DNA of 64,000 nucleotides from Bacteroidota bacterium (lineage in GTDB: Bacteria > Bacteroidota > Bacteroidia > Bacteroidales > Lentimicrobiaceae): NCBI GenBank assembly GCA_023417935.1, contig JAEZDY010000018.1:62001-126000 (forward strand), written 5' to 3'. The notes beneath the pieces are model-generated. The model searched no databases and was not told the DNA's origin. It worked only from the letters and a program-made list of their open reading frames with translations. This document shows positions 1-7,959 of the stretch, piece by piece. The position numbers were made by a program, and so were the translations under genes. How positions within the stretch are numbered: the first letter of the stretch is position 1; the number at the start of each line of letters is the position of its first letter.

Positions 1-1
1 A

Positions 2-832
2 ATAAACCTCACTACTTACAATCTCTGTCGCATTAACATGTTCCTACATGATGTGAACTTTGAGAAGTTTGATATTGCGAATGGTGATACATTGATTGAT
101 CCTAAACATTGGGACGATGAACCGTTCGATGCCATTGTTTCAAATCCGCCATATTCCATAAGATGGGATGGTGATGCAAATCCACTTCTCATCAATGATC
201 CCCGTTATTCACCGGCCGGTGTGCTTGCTCCTAAGTCAAAAGCTGATCTTGCTTTCACCATGCACATGTTGCACTGGCTAAGCACTTCAGGTACTGCCGC
301 CATCGTTGAATTCCCGGGTGTGCTATACCGGGGCGGTGCAGAACAGAAAATACGGAAATATCTGGTTGACAATAATTACATTGATGCAGTGATCCAATTG
401 CCACCTGATCTCTTCTTTGGCACTTCAATCGCCACATGTGTGATTGTCCTGAAGAAAAGCAAAACCGAAAACTCAACCTTGTTTATCGATGCTTCAAAAG
501 AGTTTGTAAGAGGTGGAAACAAAAACAAGATGAGTGCCGCAAACCACGGCAGGATACTTCAGGCATTTATCGAAAGAAAAGACATTGATCATTTTGCAAA
601 ACTCATTGATAACTCCAAGATCGCTGCAAACGACTACAACATATCCGTAACAAGCTATATTGAGCAAGAGGACACCAGAGAAGTAGTTGATATCCATAAA
701 TTAAATGCTGAAATCGCAGAAATTGTGGAAAGACAAAATGAATTGAGGATTGCCATCGATAAAATAGTTGACGAACTAGAGGGAGGATTAAGCTATTCCT
801 CTTTCACAGCTAATAATTATGGTGATGATTGA
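2..832 (+). CDS. hsdM: Type I restriction-modification methyltransferase subunit (HsdM), 5' end outside window
   Basis: N6-adenine methyltransferase subunit of a type I restriction-modification enzyme. It methylates the target adenine when assembled with HsdS. The reading frame is open from the first bases (TTYNLCRIN precedes the first ATG at 38, as in HsdM proteins), so the true start and the AdoMet-binding motif I lie upstream of the window. The catalytic NPPY motif is encoded at 143-154, and the family segment ending in a coiled helical tail (ELRIAIDKIVDELEGG) completes the C terminus. It is followed by hsdS after a 103-nt gap holding two perfect palindromes, unusual because hsdM and hsdS often abut or overlap. 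Confidence 0.95.
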   Translation: MNLTTYNLCRINMFLHDVNFEKFDIANGDTLIDPKHWDDEPFDAIVSNPPYSIRWDGDANPLLINDPRYSPAGVLAPKSKADLAFTMHMLHWLSTSGTAAIVEFPGVLYRGGAEQKIRKYLVDNNYIDAVIQLPPDLFFGTSIATCVIVLKKSKTENSTLFIDASKEFVRGGNKNKMSAANHGRILQAFIERKDIDHFAKLIDNSKIAANDYNISVTSYIEQEDTREVVDIHKLNAEIAEIVERQNELRIAIDKIVDELEGGLSYSSFTANNYGDD

Positions 833-840
833 TGGTTTTA

Positions 841-860
841 ACCCCTCGAATTCGAGGGGT
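841..860. repeat. Perfect 20-bp palindrome between hsdM and hsdS
   Basis: ACCCCTCGAATTCGAGGGGT is self-complementary over all 20 bases and starts 8 nt after the hsdM stop. There is no T-run, so it is not a standard terminator. Its right half (CGAGGGGTT) matches the hairpin word seen in many other spacers of this window, which suggests a small interspersed repeat. Confidence 0.7.
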
Positions 861-873
861 TTAGAAAGAGGCA

Positions 874-898
874 GACTATTTCCAAAATGGAAATAGTC
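874..898. repeat. Perfect inverted repeat (10-bp arms) between hsdM and hsdS
   Basis: GACTATTTCC and GGAAATAGTC are perfect complements separated by AAAAT. With the palindrome at 841-860 it forms a double hairpin in the hsdM-hsdS spacer. It could weaken read-through or be a repeat-element insertion; the sequence alone does not decide. Confidence 0.65.
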
Positions 899-935
899 GT
901 GACTCGAGATGTTGTTGAATAAACCTGGAAATTAG

Positions 936-2120
936 ATGCAAATGAATAGAATAGAAACCCTTTTACAACAATATTGCCCTAAAGGAGTCGAATATTTGGA
1001 GTTAGGAGAAGTATTAAATTACCAGCAATCTAATAATTATATTGTTAAGAGCACAAGATATGCTGATAATTACCTTACTCCTGTCTTAACAGCTGGACAG
1101 ACTTTTATTCTTGGCTATACAAATGAGTTAGATGGAATATACAAAGCAAGTAAAAGCAAACCTGTTATAATATTTGATGACTTTACTACCTCTTTTCACT
1201 GGGTTGATTTTGATTTTAAGGTGAAATCGTCTGCAATGAAAATACTTACGCCTAAAAATAATAAAGAAATTGAATTCAGGTTTGTATTTTATGCAATGAA
1301 TTGTCTTCATTATATACCCCAGGACCATGCAAGACAGTGGATTTCTGTTTATTCAAAATTTTCCATCCCCATTCCCCCCCTCCCCATCCAACAAGAAATT
1401 GTAAACATCCTTGATAAATTCACCCAACTGGAGGCAGAACTGGAGGCAGAACTGGAGGCACGGAAGGTGCAGTATGAGTATTATAGGAATGATTTGTTTG
1501 GTTTTAAAGGTAAAGACGTTGAATGGAAAACTTTTGATGAAATTGGGAAATTTGAAAGGGGAAAAAGATTTGTGAAAAGCGATATTGTTTCTGAGGGGGT
1601 ACCTTGCATTCATTACGGTGAGATGTATACTCATTACAGAATATCAGCAAAAGAAACTAGGTCATTTTTAAGGCCTGATGTGGCATCAAGATTGCGTGTG
1701 GCACACCCTGGCGATGTCATAATTGTTTCTGCCGGCGAAACCATTGAAGATTTAGGAAATGGTGTCGCATGGCTAGGTGAATCGAACGTTGTCACTCATG
1801 ATGCTTGTTTTACTTTTAGTCACAATCAAGTTCCGAAATACATTTCCTACTTTTTACAGACTGACTTGTTCCGTTCTCAAATCAAAAAATACGTCTCATC
1901 TGGCAAAATTTCATCAATTAATGCATCAGGACTTGGAAAAGCAAAAATCCCGGTACCAGCAATTAATATTCAGAACGACATAGTTAATGTTCTTGACAAA
2001 TTTGAAGATTTAATTCACTGCCTCTCCTCCGGCCTCCCCGCTGAAATCAACGCCCGTCGTAAACAATATGAATATTACCGTGAAAAACTATTGACTTTTA
2101 AACCTTTGGCTGATGGATAA
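936..2120 (+). CDS. hsdS: Type I restriction-modification specificity subunit (HsdS)
   Basis: DNA-recognition subunit with the usual two target-recognition domains. TRD1 covers about residues 15-150 and TRD2 about residues 195-345. Each is followed by a conserved helical spacer: PLPIQQEIVNILDKFTQLEA near 145-165, and NIQNDIVNVLDKFEDL near the end, both leading into a K/RQYEYYR motif. The central spacer contains a (LEAE)n tract from a 12-bp tandem repeat at 1428-1460. A C7 run at 1374-1380 lies just before the spacer. ATG 936 and ATG 942 are both possible starts. The end overlaps hsdR by 8 nt, indicating translational coupling. Confidence 0.93.
   Translation: MQMNRIETLLQQYCPKGVEYLELGEVLNYQQSNNYIVKSTRYADNYLTPVLTAGQTFILGYTNELDGIYKASKSKPVIIFDDFTTSFHWVDFDFKVKSSAMKILTPKNNKEIEFRFVFYAMNCLHYIPQDHARQWISVYSKFSIPIPPLPIQQEIVNILDKFTQLEAELEAELEARKVQYEYYRNDLFGFKGKDVEWKTFDEIGKFERGKRFVKSDIVSEGVPCIHYGEMYTHYRISAKETRSFLRPDVASRLRVAHPGDVIIVSAGETIEDLGNGVAWLGESNVVTHDACFTFSHNQVPKYISYFLQTDLFRSQIKKYVSSGKISSINASGLGKAKIPVPAINIQNDIVNVLDKFEDLIHCLSSGLPAEINARRKQYEYYREKLLTFKPLADG
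1374..1380 (+). repeat. C7 homopolymer inside hsdS
   Basis: Seven C residues followed by TCCCC encode the Pro-rich junction between TRD1 and the central helical spacer. A one-base slip would truncate HsdS after its first recognition domain. The tract is short for a phase-variation locus. Confidence 0.5.
1428..1460 (+). repeat. 12-bp tandem repeat in the hsdS central spacer (2.75 copies)
   Basis: CTGGAGGCAGAA is repeated at 1428, 1440 and 1452 (last copy partial), encoding LEAE-LEAE-LEA. In EcoR124-type HsdS, the copy number of a four-residue repeat at this position sets the length of the non-specific gap in the DNA target. Copy-number change here would therefore be predicted to shift specificity. 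Confidence 0.8.
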
Positions 2121-5100
2121 GTATAATCTTGTTGCTGAGAATCCTGAAAGTACTGTTGTTAGTGAGTTTCAACCGGCAACACGGCGTGAAATTGCTTACC
2201 AGACTGAGGCTGAACTTGAAAATGAGTTTATTCAGTTGCTGGTTACTCAGGCTTATGAATGCCTGTCAATCAATAGTGAACAGGATATGGTGAATAATCT
2301 CCGCCTGAAGCTTGAGAAGCTTAACGATTATAAGTTTTCAGAGAATGAATGGAAGCATTTTTTCAATGGTAAGATTGCTAATCAGAATTGTGGTATTGTT
2401 GATAAGACCGCGATAATTCAGGAAGATCATATACAATTACTTACCCGCGACGATAACACGGTTAAGAATATTTACCTGATTGATAAAGAGAATATCCACA
2501 ATAATTCCCTGCAGGTCATCAATCAGTATGAAGTGCATGATGGGCAGCGTGAAAACCGTTATGATGTTACTATTCTTGTAAATGGGCTTCCGCTGGTACA
2601 CGTTGAGCTTAAGAAACGAGGTGTGGATATCAAAGAGGCCTTTAATCAGATAAAGCGCTATAACCGCGAATCTTTCTGGGCAGGAACGGGGTTATTTGAA
2701 TACGTACAGCTTTTCGTTATCTCGAATGGCACCTACACAAAATATTACAGCAACACCACCCGGCATACACACATTAAGGAACTGTCAACCGGAGGCTTGC
2801 ATAAGGGCAAACGCACCAGCAACAGTTATGAATTTACATCGTGGTGGGCCGATTCTAATAACAGGCCGATTACTGATCTGTCTGATTTTGCACGCACTTT
2901 CTTCGCAAAACATACGCTTCTTAATCTGTTGACCAAATACTGTGTGTTCACTGCCGAGAAGCTGTTACTTGCGATGAGGCCTTATCAGATAGTGGCTACT
3001 GAACGCATCATGGGCCGCATCCATGTTGCATATAACTACAAGAATTTCGGCAAGTTGCAGGGTGGCGGATATATCTGGCATACCACGGGTAGCGGCAAAA
3101 CCCTCACTTCATTCAAAACAGCTCAGCTAGCAAGTAAGCTGAACTATATTGATAAAGTGTTATTTGTGGTCGATCGGAAAGATCTTGACTATCAGACCAT
3201 GGTGGAGTATGATAAGTTCCAGAAAGGTGCTGCTAACAGCAACACCAATACTTTCATCCTGAAAAAGCAACTCGAAGATCCTGATGCGCGCATTATTGTA
3301 ACCACCATCCAGAAGCTCTCCATCCTCGTTAAAAAGTACAAGAGTCAGGCTGCTTATGGCAAACAAATAGTGATCATCTTCGACGAATGCCACCGCTCGC
3401 AATTTGGCGATATGCATAAGGCGATCACCAAAACTTTCAAAAAGTACTATCTTTTCGGATTCACCGGAACCCCAATTTTTGCGATAAACTCAAGCAGTAG
3501 CAGTAAGCCCGATCTTAAAACCACTGAACAGGCTTTCGGCGATAAGCTCCATACCTACACCATTGTTGATGCCATCAATGACAAGAATGTGCTGCCTTTT
3601 CGTATTGATTACATCAGTACGATGCGGGAAGAGGAAAACATTGCCGATGCCAAAGTTTGGGATATTGACAGGGAAAGAGCCCTTGCTTCACCGGTAAGGA
3701 TCAGCAATATAGTGAAATACATCAGGGAACATTTCGATCAGAAAACCAAGCGAAATTCAACTTATCAGCTTAAAGAAAAACGGTTAACCGGCTTCAATTC
3801 AATCTGTGCAGTTGCATCCATTGACTTTGCCAAAATGTATTACAGCGAGTTCCGCAATCAAATGGAAGGTTTACCATCCGACAAACAACTAAAGATTGCA
3901 ACCATTTATAGTTTCACTGTGAATGAAGATGACCCTGAGATAGACGGTGTTATTGATGATGAATGCCCTGAAGATACAAGTCGCCTTGATCAAAGCTCAC
4001 GCGATTTCCTTGAAGCGGCCATTCAGGACTACAATAGCATGTTTAAGACCAACTTCGATACATCGAGTGATAACTTCCAGAACTACTATAAGGACGTATC
4101 TGACAGGGTTAAAAAGAGAGAACTTGACCTTTTAATAGTGGTCAACATGTTCCTCACCGGATTTGATGCCACCACACTTAACACACTGTGGGTGGATAAA
4201 AACCTGCGGCTGCATGGCTTGCTTCAGGCATTTTCACGCACAAACCGTATCCTGAATTCTGTGAAGACCTTCGGAAATATCGTTTGCTTCCGCAACCTTG
4301 AAAAGGCAACAAATGAAAGCATTGCACTCTTTGGTGACAAAGAAGCCGGCGGCATTGTATTACTCAAAACCTTTGATGAATACTACCGCGGTTATGAAGA
4401 GAATGGCAAACCGGTAAGAGGTTACCTATCGATGATCTATGAGTTACAGGAAAAGTTTCCTGTTGGCGAACCCATTATCGGCGAACAGAACCAGAAGGAT
4501 TTTATAAAACTATACGGTGCAATCCTCAAAGCAAGAAACATTCTTACTGCCTTTGACGAATTTGCAGGCAAAGAAATACTGACACCGCGTGATGTGCAGG
4601 ATTACCACAGCATGTACATCAATCTCTACCATGAGTTCCGTAAAACCAAAAAAGGTGATGCCGAAAATGTGAACGACGACATTGTCTTCGAAATGGAACT
4701 AATCAAGCAGGTAGAGATCAACATTGATTACATCCTGGCCCTGATACACAAATACCACGAAAGCCACCTCAAAGACAAAGAAATAGTCATAAGTATCAAC
4801 AAAGCCATTGATTCCAGCATCGAACTAAGGAACAAGAAGGACCTGATCGAACAGTTCATCCACTCCCTAACACCGGAAACAACTGTAGATGACGACTGGC
4901 GTAAATTTGTCGACTCAAAGAAATTCGAAGAACTCGACCGTATTATCACCGAAGAAAGCCTGAAAAAAGAAGAAACTTATACCTTCATTGACAATGCCTT
5001 CAAAGACGGCGCCATCCAATCAACCGGCACCGCCATAACTAAAATACTACCCCCGGTTTCCCGCTTCACCCCCACCGGTGACCTAACAAAAAAGCGCACC

Positions 5101-5184
5101 ACCGTAATAGAAAAACTAACTAACTTCTTTACCAGATTTTGGGATATTTCGGGGGGGAGGTTTATTAATTCAACAATTAACTAA
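2113..5184 (+). CDS. hsdR: Type I restriction endonuclease motor subunit (HsdR)
   Basis: Translocase/nuclease subunit of the type I enzyme, 1023 residues, normal length. An N-terminal PD-(D/E)XK nuclease site is visible as D151 ... E165-L-K167. Superfamily 2 helicase motifs follow: TTGSGKT (324-330), DECH (from 424), GFTGTP, and the motif VI region LQAFSRTNRI. The C-terminal helical part contacts HsdM/HsdS. The ATG lies inside the hsdS end (8-nt overlap). A G7 run at 5151-5157 falls in the last dozen codons, and the final GGRFINSTIN tail looks like an extension beyond the usual C terminus, so slippage there would change only the tail. Confidence 0.95.
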   Translation: MDKYNLVAENPESTVVSEFQPATRREIAYQTEAELENEFIQLLVTQAYECLSINSEQDMVNNLRLKLEKLNDYKFSENEWKHFFNGKIANQNCGIVDKTAIIQEDHIQLLTRDDNTVKNIYLIDKENIHNNSLQVINQYEVHDGQRENRYDVTILVNGLPLVHVELKKRGVDIKEAFNQIKRYNRESFWAGTGLFEYVQLFVISNGTYTKYYSNTTRHTHIKELSTGGLHKGKRTSNSYEFTSWWADSNNRPITDLSDFARTFFAKHTLLNLLTKYCVFTAEKLLLAMRPYQIVATERIMGRIHVAYNYKNFGKLQGGGYIWHTTGSGKTLTSFKTAQLASKLNYIDKVLFVVDRKDLDYQTMVEYDKFQKGAANSNTNTFILKKQLEDPDARIIVTTIQKLSILVKKYKSQAAYGKQIVIIFDECHRSQFGDMHKAITKTFKKYYLFGFTGTPIFAINSSSSSKPDLKTTEQAFGDKLHTYTIVDAINDKNVLPFRIDYISTMREEENIADAKVWDIDRERALASPVRISNIVKYIREHFDQKTKRNSTYQLKEKRLTGFNSICAVASIDFAKMYYSEFRNQMEGLPSDKQLKIATIYSFTVNEDDPEIDGVIDDECPEDTSRLDQSSRDFLEAAIQDYNSMFKTNFDTSSDNFQNYYKDVSDRVKKRELDLLIVVNMFLTGFDATTLNTLWVDKNLRLHGLLQAFSRTNRILNSVKTFGNIVCFRNLEKATNESIALFGDKEAGGIVLLKTFDEYYRGYEENGKPVRGYLSMIYELQEKFPVGEPIIGEQNQKDFIKLYGAILKARNILTAFDEFAGKEILTPRDVQDYHSMYINLYHEFRKTKKGDAENVNDDIVFEMELIKQVEINIDYILALIHKYHESHLKDKEIVISINKAIDSSIELRNKKDLIEQFIHSLTPETTVDDDWRKFVDSKKFEELDRIITEESLKKEETYTFIDNAFKDGAIQSTGTAITKILPPVSRFTPTGDLTKKRTTVIEKLTNFFTRFWDISGGRFINSTIN

Positions 5185-5193
5185 TTTTGTTTT

Positions 5194-6054
5194 GTGACAT
5201 ACAATTACAAATATTCATATAGAGCTGTAGCATTCTTAGATGTTTTAGGATTCAAGAACAAACTGCAGGAATTTGAGCAAGATGCTGAAAAGTTCTACAA
5301 TGACCAAAGGAATACCAGTGATGATGATACTATGGATGAATCCAATGTTGAAAATGGACATTTTTACTATTCCAGTAAGGCAGCTGATTTTATCGAGACC
5401 TTTAATTCAGCCATTTCTAAATTGGATAAAGACAAATTTAGCTATTATCTTTTTAGTGATAATATTTGTATAACGGCACATAATAGTGAAGACGATGCGA
5501 AGCTACTGATTGAATTATTATTAGTCGTGAGTGAGTTATATTATGAATTCATTAAAAAAGGATACTTTTTAAGAGGTGGCATTGATTATGGATTATTCAT
5601 TGACAAATCCTCAATTGCTTTAGGCATTCCACTTGCTAATGCTTATCAGATAGAAAGTTTACAAGCGGTCTTTCCGCGCATAGTTCTGTCGAATAATTTT
5701 ATTAAGCAATTAGAAGATTATACTAATCGTGGCTATGAGGGTTTTTTATCTATTTTAGCAAATACGTTAATTAAAAAAAGTTGCGAGATTCATTACTTAA
5801 ACGTATTTGTTCATATCTTTAAAGTTGAAGATAAGGAGATATTTTTCAATAGGTACTGCGAAAGTATAAGTACTAACCTTGAAAGCTCAATCGAGAAAGA
5901 GAATATTTTTTTAAAATACCAATGGCTCGCGAATGAGTATGATTCATTTATTGAAGAGTATACTTCAAGCTTAGCTTATTACGATGAAGATTACGAACCA
6001 ACAGAAGAATACATTGAAAAAGTTAAACAATCAAGAATCACGTATGGACACTAA
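5194..6054 (+). CDS. Class III nucleotidyl-cyclase-like protein
   Basis: Soluble 286-residue protein with the layout of a divergent class III nucleotidyl cyclase. AVAFLDVLGF supplies a candidate metal-binding D16, YLFSDNICI supplies D89, RGGIDYG (127-133) matches the R-x-GI-x-x-G strand, and GIPLANAYQIE resembles the G-x-x-V-N-x-A helix. Class III-type cyclases make cCMP or cUMP in Pycsar phage defence; that this one does is inference. The start is GTG 9 nt after the hsdR stop, and the end overlaps the next gene by 11 nt, so it sits in the hsd transcription unit. Base composition is A+T-rich. It could also be an inactive cyclase fold. I did not recognise a precise family. Confidence 0.6.
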   Translation: MTYNYKYSYRAVAFLDVLGFKNKLQEFEQDAEKFYNDQRNTSDDDTMDESNVENGHFYYSSKAADFIETFNSAISKLDKDKFSYYLFSDNICITAHNSEDDAKLLIELLLVVSELYYEFIKKGYFLRGGIDYGLFIDKSSIALGIPLANAYQIESLQAVFPRIVLSNNFIKQLEDYTNRGYEGFLSILANTLIKKSCEIHYLNVFVHIFKVEDKEIFFNRYCESISTNLESSIEKENIFLKYQWLANEYDSFIEEYTSSLAYYDEDYEPTEEYIEKVKQSRITYGH

Positions 6055-7153
6055 TCTGATTTATATGCCCACAATGAGGGTCAGACAACAAGAAATTATA
6101 GTTCTCAAGACTTTTGACTTCGGTGAGAATATATACCCTTTAATAGAAATAGTTAAAGAGCATGACAGGGCAAGAAACATTGAAACTCAAAGGGCATTTG
6201 AAGACATTTACAATGATCTAATTGAAAATATAAAATCTAAACATGTTTTTGTTGATCTACCGCTATATTTGAAGTTGTCTGGTGCGGTAAAGGATGAAGT
6301 AGTGTCTTTTTCAATGAGCATTAGTAATCAACTGATAAAACGATGTGAGTACTTAAACAAGCTAGATGTGGATAGGGAAAAAACAATTCCGGTGATTTCA
6401 TCCTATCTCATTAATACAGGTGAACTTGAATCAATAAAAAGGCAATTTGAGTTATTGAGTATTAATTTCTCAAAGATTGCATTCCGTTTATTTCCAATTA
6501 CATTTAAAGATGATTTTATTGAAGTTAGTCGTCTTGCCAGACCTGATGATTATGTAATAATGGACTTGGATACAATCATACCTTTTCCGAAAAGTCCACC
6601 CTTGAGGTCAATTGTCCATGCTTTACAAAATTATACAGTTTGTAACAAGGTATTATTACGTAGCGCAATAAATACCGAAATTCAAAATGTCAAGTTGGAA
6701 CATGGTCAAGTCGTCTTTGATGCTGATAATAGTCATATTTATTCTGACATTATGCAAGACTTCGGTGTAAATTCAACAGGAGATTTTGTTGGGATTAAAA
6801 AAGATGATTTAACAGCGGGTGGAACAATTAGTCCCGGTTTTATTTATTACAATGCAATTGAAAATCAATATTATGGATACCGTGCTGATTTTAAAGATCT
6901 AAGTCAATTTGAAGTAAAGATTGTACCAGATGTTCTTGCATCTCAAGCTACGTTAGATATGCAATCGCATGTACCACCATTTGTTGGTCCTGATAATCCT
7001 GGTTTTGTGACACTTCAAAATATCTCTTATGGAAATGAAAGTGGAAAGAGCCAAGCAAAATTTAAACGAATTGCTATGGAACATTATCTCCATTGTATGA
7101 AAGTTAAGATTCAATCCGGTGAATTAATAAGAACTAATTCTCACAACTCATAA
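6044..7153 (+). CDS. Beta / sce7725-family protein (defence-associated, unknown function)
   Basis: 369-residue protein beginning MDTNLIYMPTMRVRQQE. The pattern Y-x-P ... R-x-x-E-x-x-x-L ... PLIEIVK near the N terminus resembles Beta-family and sce7725-family proteins, which recur in defence islands with unknown activity. No catalytic motif is evident. The ATG at 6044 lies inside the end of the cyclase-like gene (11-nt overlap), so the two should be co-translated. An in-frame extension to 5984 is possible but less likely. Its 3' end overlaps the convergent sce7726-like gene by 13 nt. In a Pycsar-like reading this would be the candidate effector, but nothing in the sequence proves it. Confidence 0.6.
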   Translation: MDTNLIYMPTMRVRQQEIIVLKTFDFGENIYPLIEIVKEHDRARNIETQRAFEDIYNDLIENIKSKHVFVDLPLYLKLSGAVKDEVVSFSMSISNQLIKRCEYLNKLDVDREKTIPVISSYLINTGELESIKRQFELLSINFSKIAFRLFPITFKDDFIEVSRLARPDDYVIMDLDTIIPFPKSPPLRSIVHALQNYTVCNKVLLRSAINTEIQNVKLEHGQVVFDADNSHIYSDIMQDFGVNSTGDFVGIKKDDLTAGGTISPGFIYYNAIENQYYGYRADFKDLSQFEVKIVPDVLASQATLDMQSHVPPFVGPDNPGFVTLQNISYGNESGKSQAKFKRIAMEHYLHCMKVKIQSGELIRTNSHNS

Positions 7154-7881
7154 ATTATATCCGGTCTGATGTTGGAATTAAAAAAAAACTGAAGATCAAT
7201 TGGCAATATTTCATTCCAATTGGTTTGTATAAAATTCCATCGCTTTAAATACCTCTCTTTCAATGCAAGTTTTAAAGCTAAGTTAATCGAGTCGTAATCG
7301 TAAGTGCTTAATATTTGAGCTATATTGATTGTATGAAAGGACTTTAAAAGCTCCTTTTTATTAAGGATATTTAACTGCTCCGCTGAATCAATTTTTGGAC
7401 TTAGTTGTGCCGCACGGTAGATGTGCTTTTTACCATGTTCAAAATACCACACTCCATAATAATCGGGTATAATTTTCAATGACCCTAGAAGATGGGACTT
7501 ATCAAGAACAACTGTATTATATTCGAAAACATCTCCGTAATCACTTACTTGCTTCTCTAATCTATTTAGATTGTCAAGTTTAGACTTAATTTCGTATGCC
7601 TTCGTATCTCCATTTATGACCAAAAAATCTGTTCTACTTGACTTAACTTTAACTTCAAAAGCAGCCACATACTTTTTATTAATGATCTCTCTTGCAAGCA
7701 AATATTTCAAGATTTGCTCACTTTCATAATGTTTGAAAACAGTATCATTAATAGTTTTGACAAGCTCATATTTACTCAGGTGAGCGTACTTGTCCGTCTG
7801 GAAAAAACCACCAAGAAGTTCTCTTAGCTGATAAGTATAGCTTAAAGCATTATATGATCTTGCAAGTGATGAATAATCCAT
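7141..7881 (-). CDS. sce7726-family protein, predicted PD-(D/E)XK nuclease
   Basis: 246-residue protein with a compact restriction-nuclease-like core: SSRTDFLVINGDTKAYEIKS gives D followed by E-x-K, then LDNLNRLEKQVSDY as in sce7726-family proteins. That family is repeatedly found beside sce7725/Beta proteins, which matches the convergent neighbour here (3' ends overlap by 13 nt). The function is unknown; a nuclease role is inferred from the D...ExK pattern. Two tandem TATATTTG boxes lie upstream at 7903-7918, giving it its own promoter apart from the hsd operon. Confidence 0.6.
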   Translation of the reverse strand: MDYSSLARSYNALSYTYQLRELLGGFFQTDKYAHLSKYELVKTINDTVFKHYESEQILKYLLAREIINKKYVAAFEVKVKSSRTDFLVINGDTKAYEIKSKLDNLNRLEKQVSDYGDVFEYNTVVLDKSHLLGSLKIIPDYYGVWYFEHGKKHIYRAAQLSPKIDSAEQLNILNKKELLKSFHTINIAQILSTYDYDSINLALKLALKERYLKRWNFIQTNWNEILPIDLQFFFNSNIRPDIIYEL

Positions 7882-7902
7882 ATTATTTCTGCTTGCGGTT
7901 CA

Positions 7903-7918
7903 CAAATATACAAATATA
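7903..7918 (-). promoter_or_regulatory. Two tandem Bacteroidota -7 boxes for the sce7726-like gene
   Basis: On the minus strand TATATTTG occurs twice back to back, matching the TAnnTTTG consensus, 22-37 nt upstream of the ATG at 7881. A clear TTG -33 element at ideal spacing was not found. Confidence 0.5.
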
Positions 7919-7959
7919 GCAAACAACGTGTTAAGTTTTTTTTCAAAACTTTCATGAGA

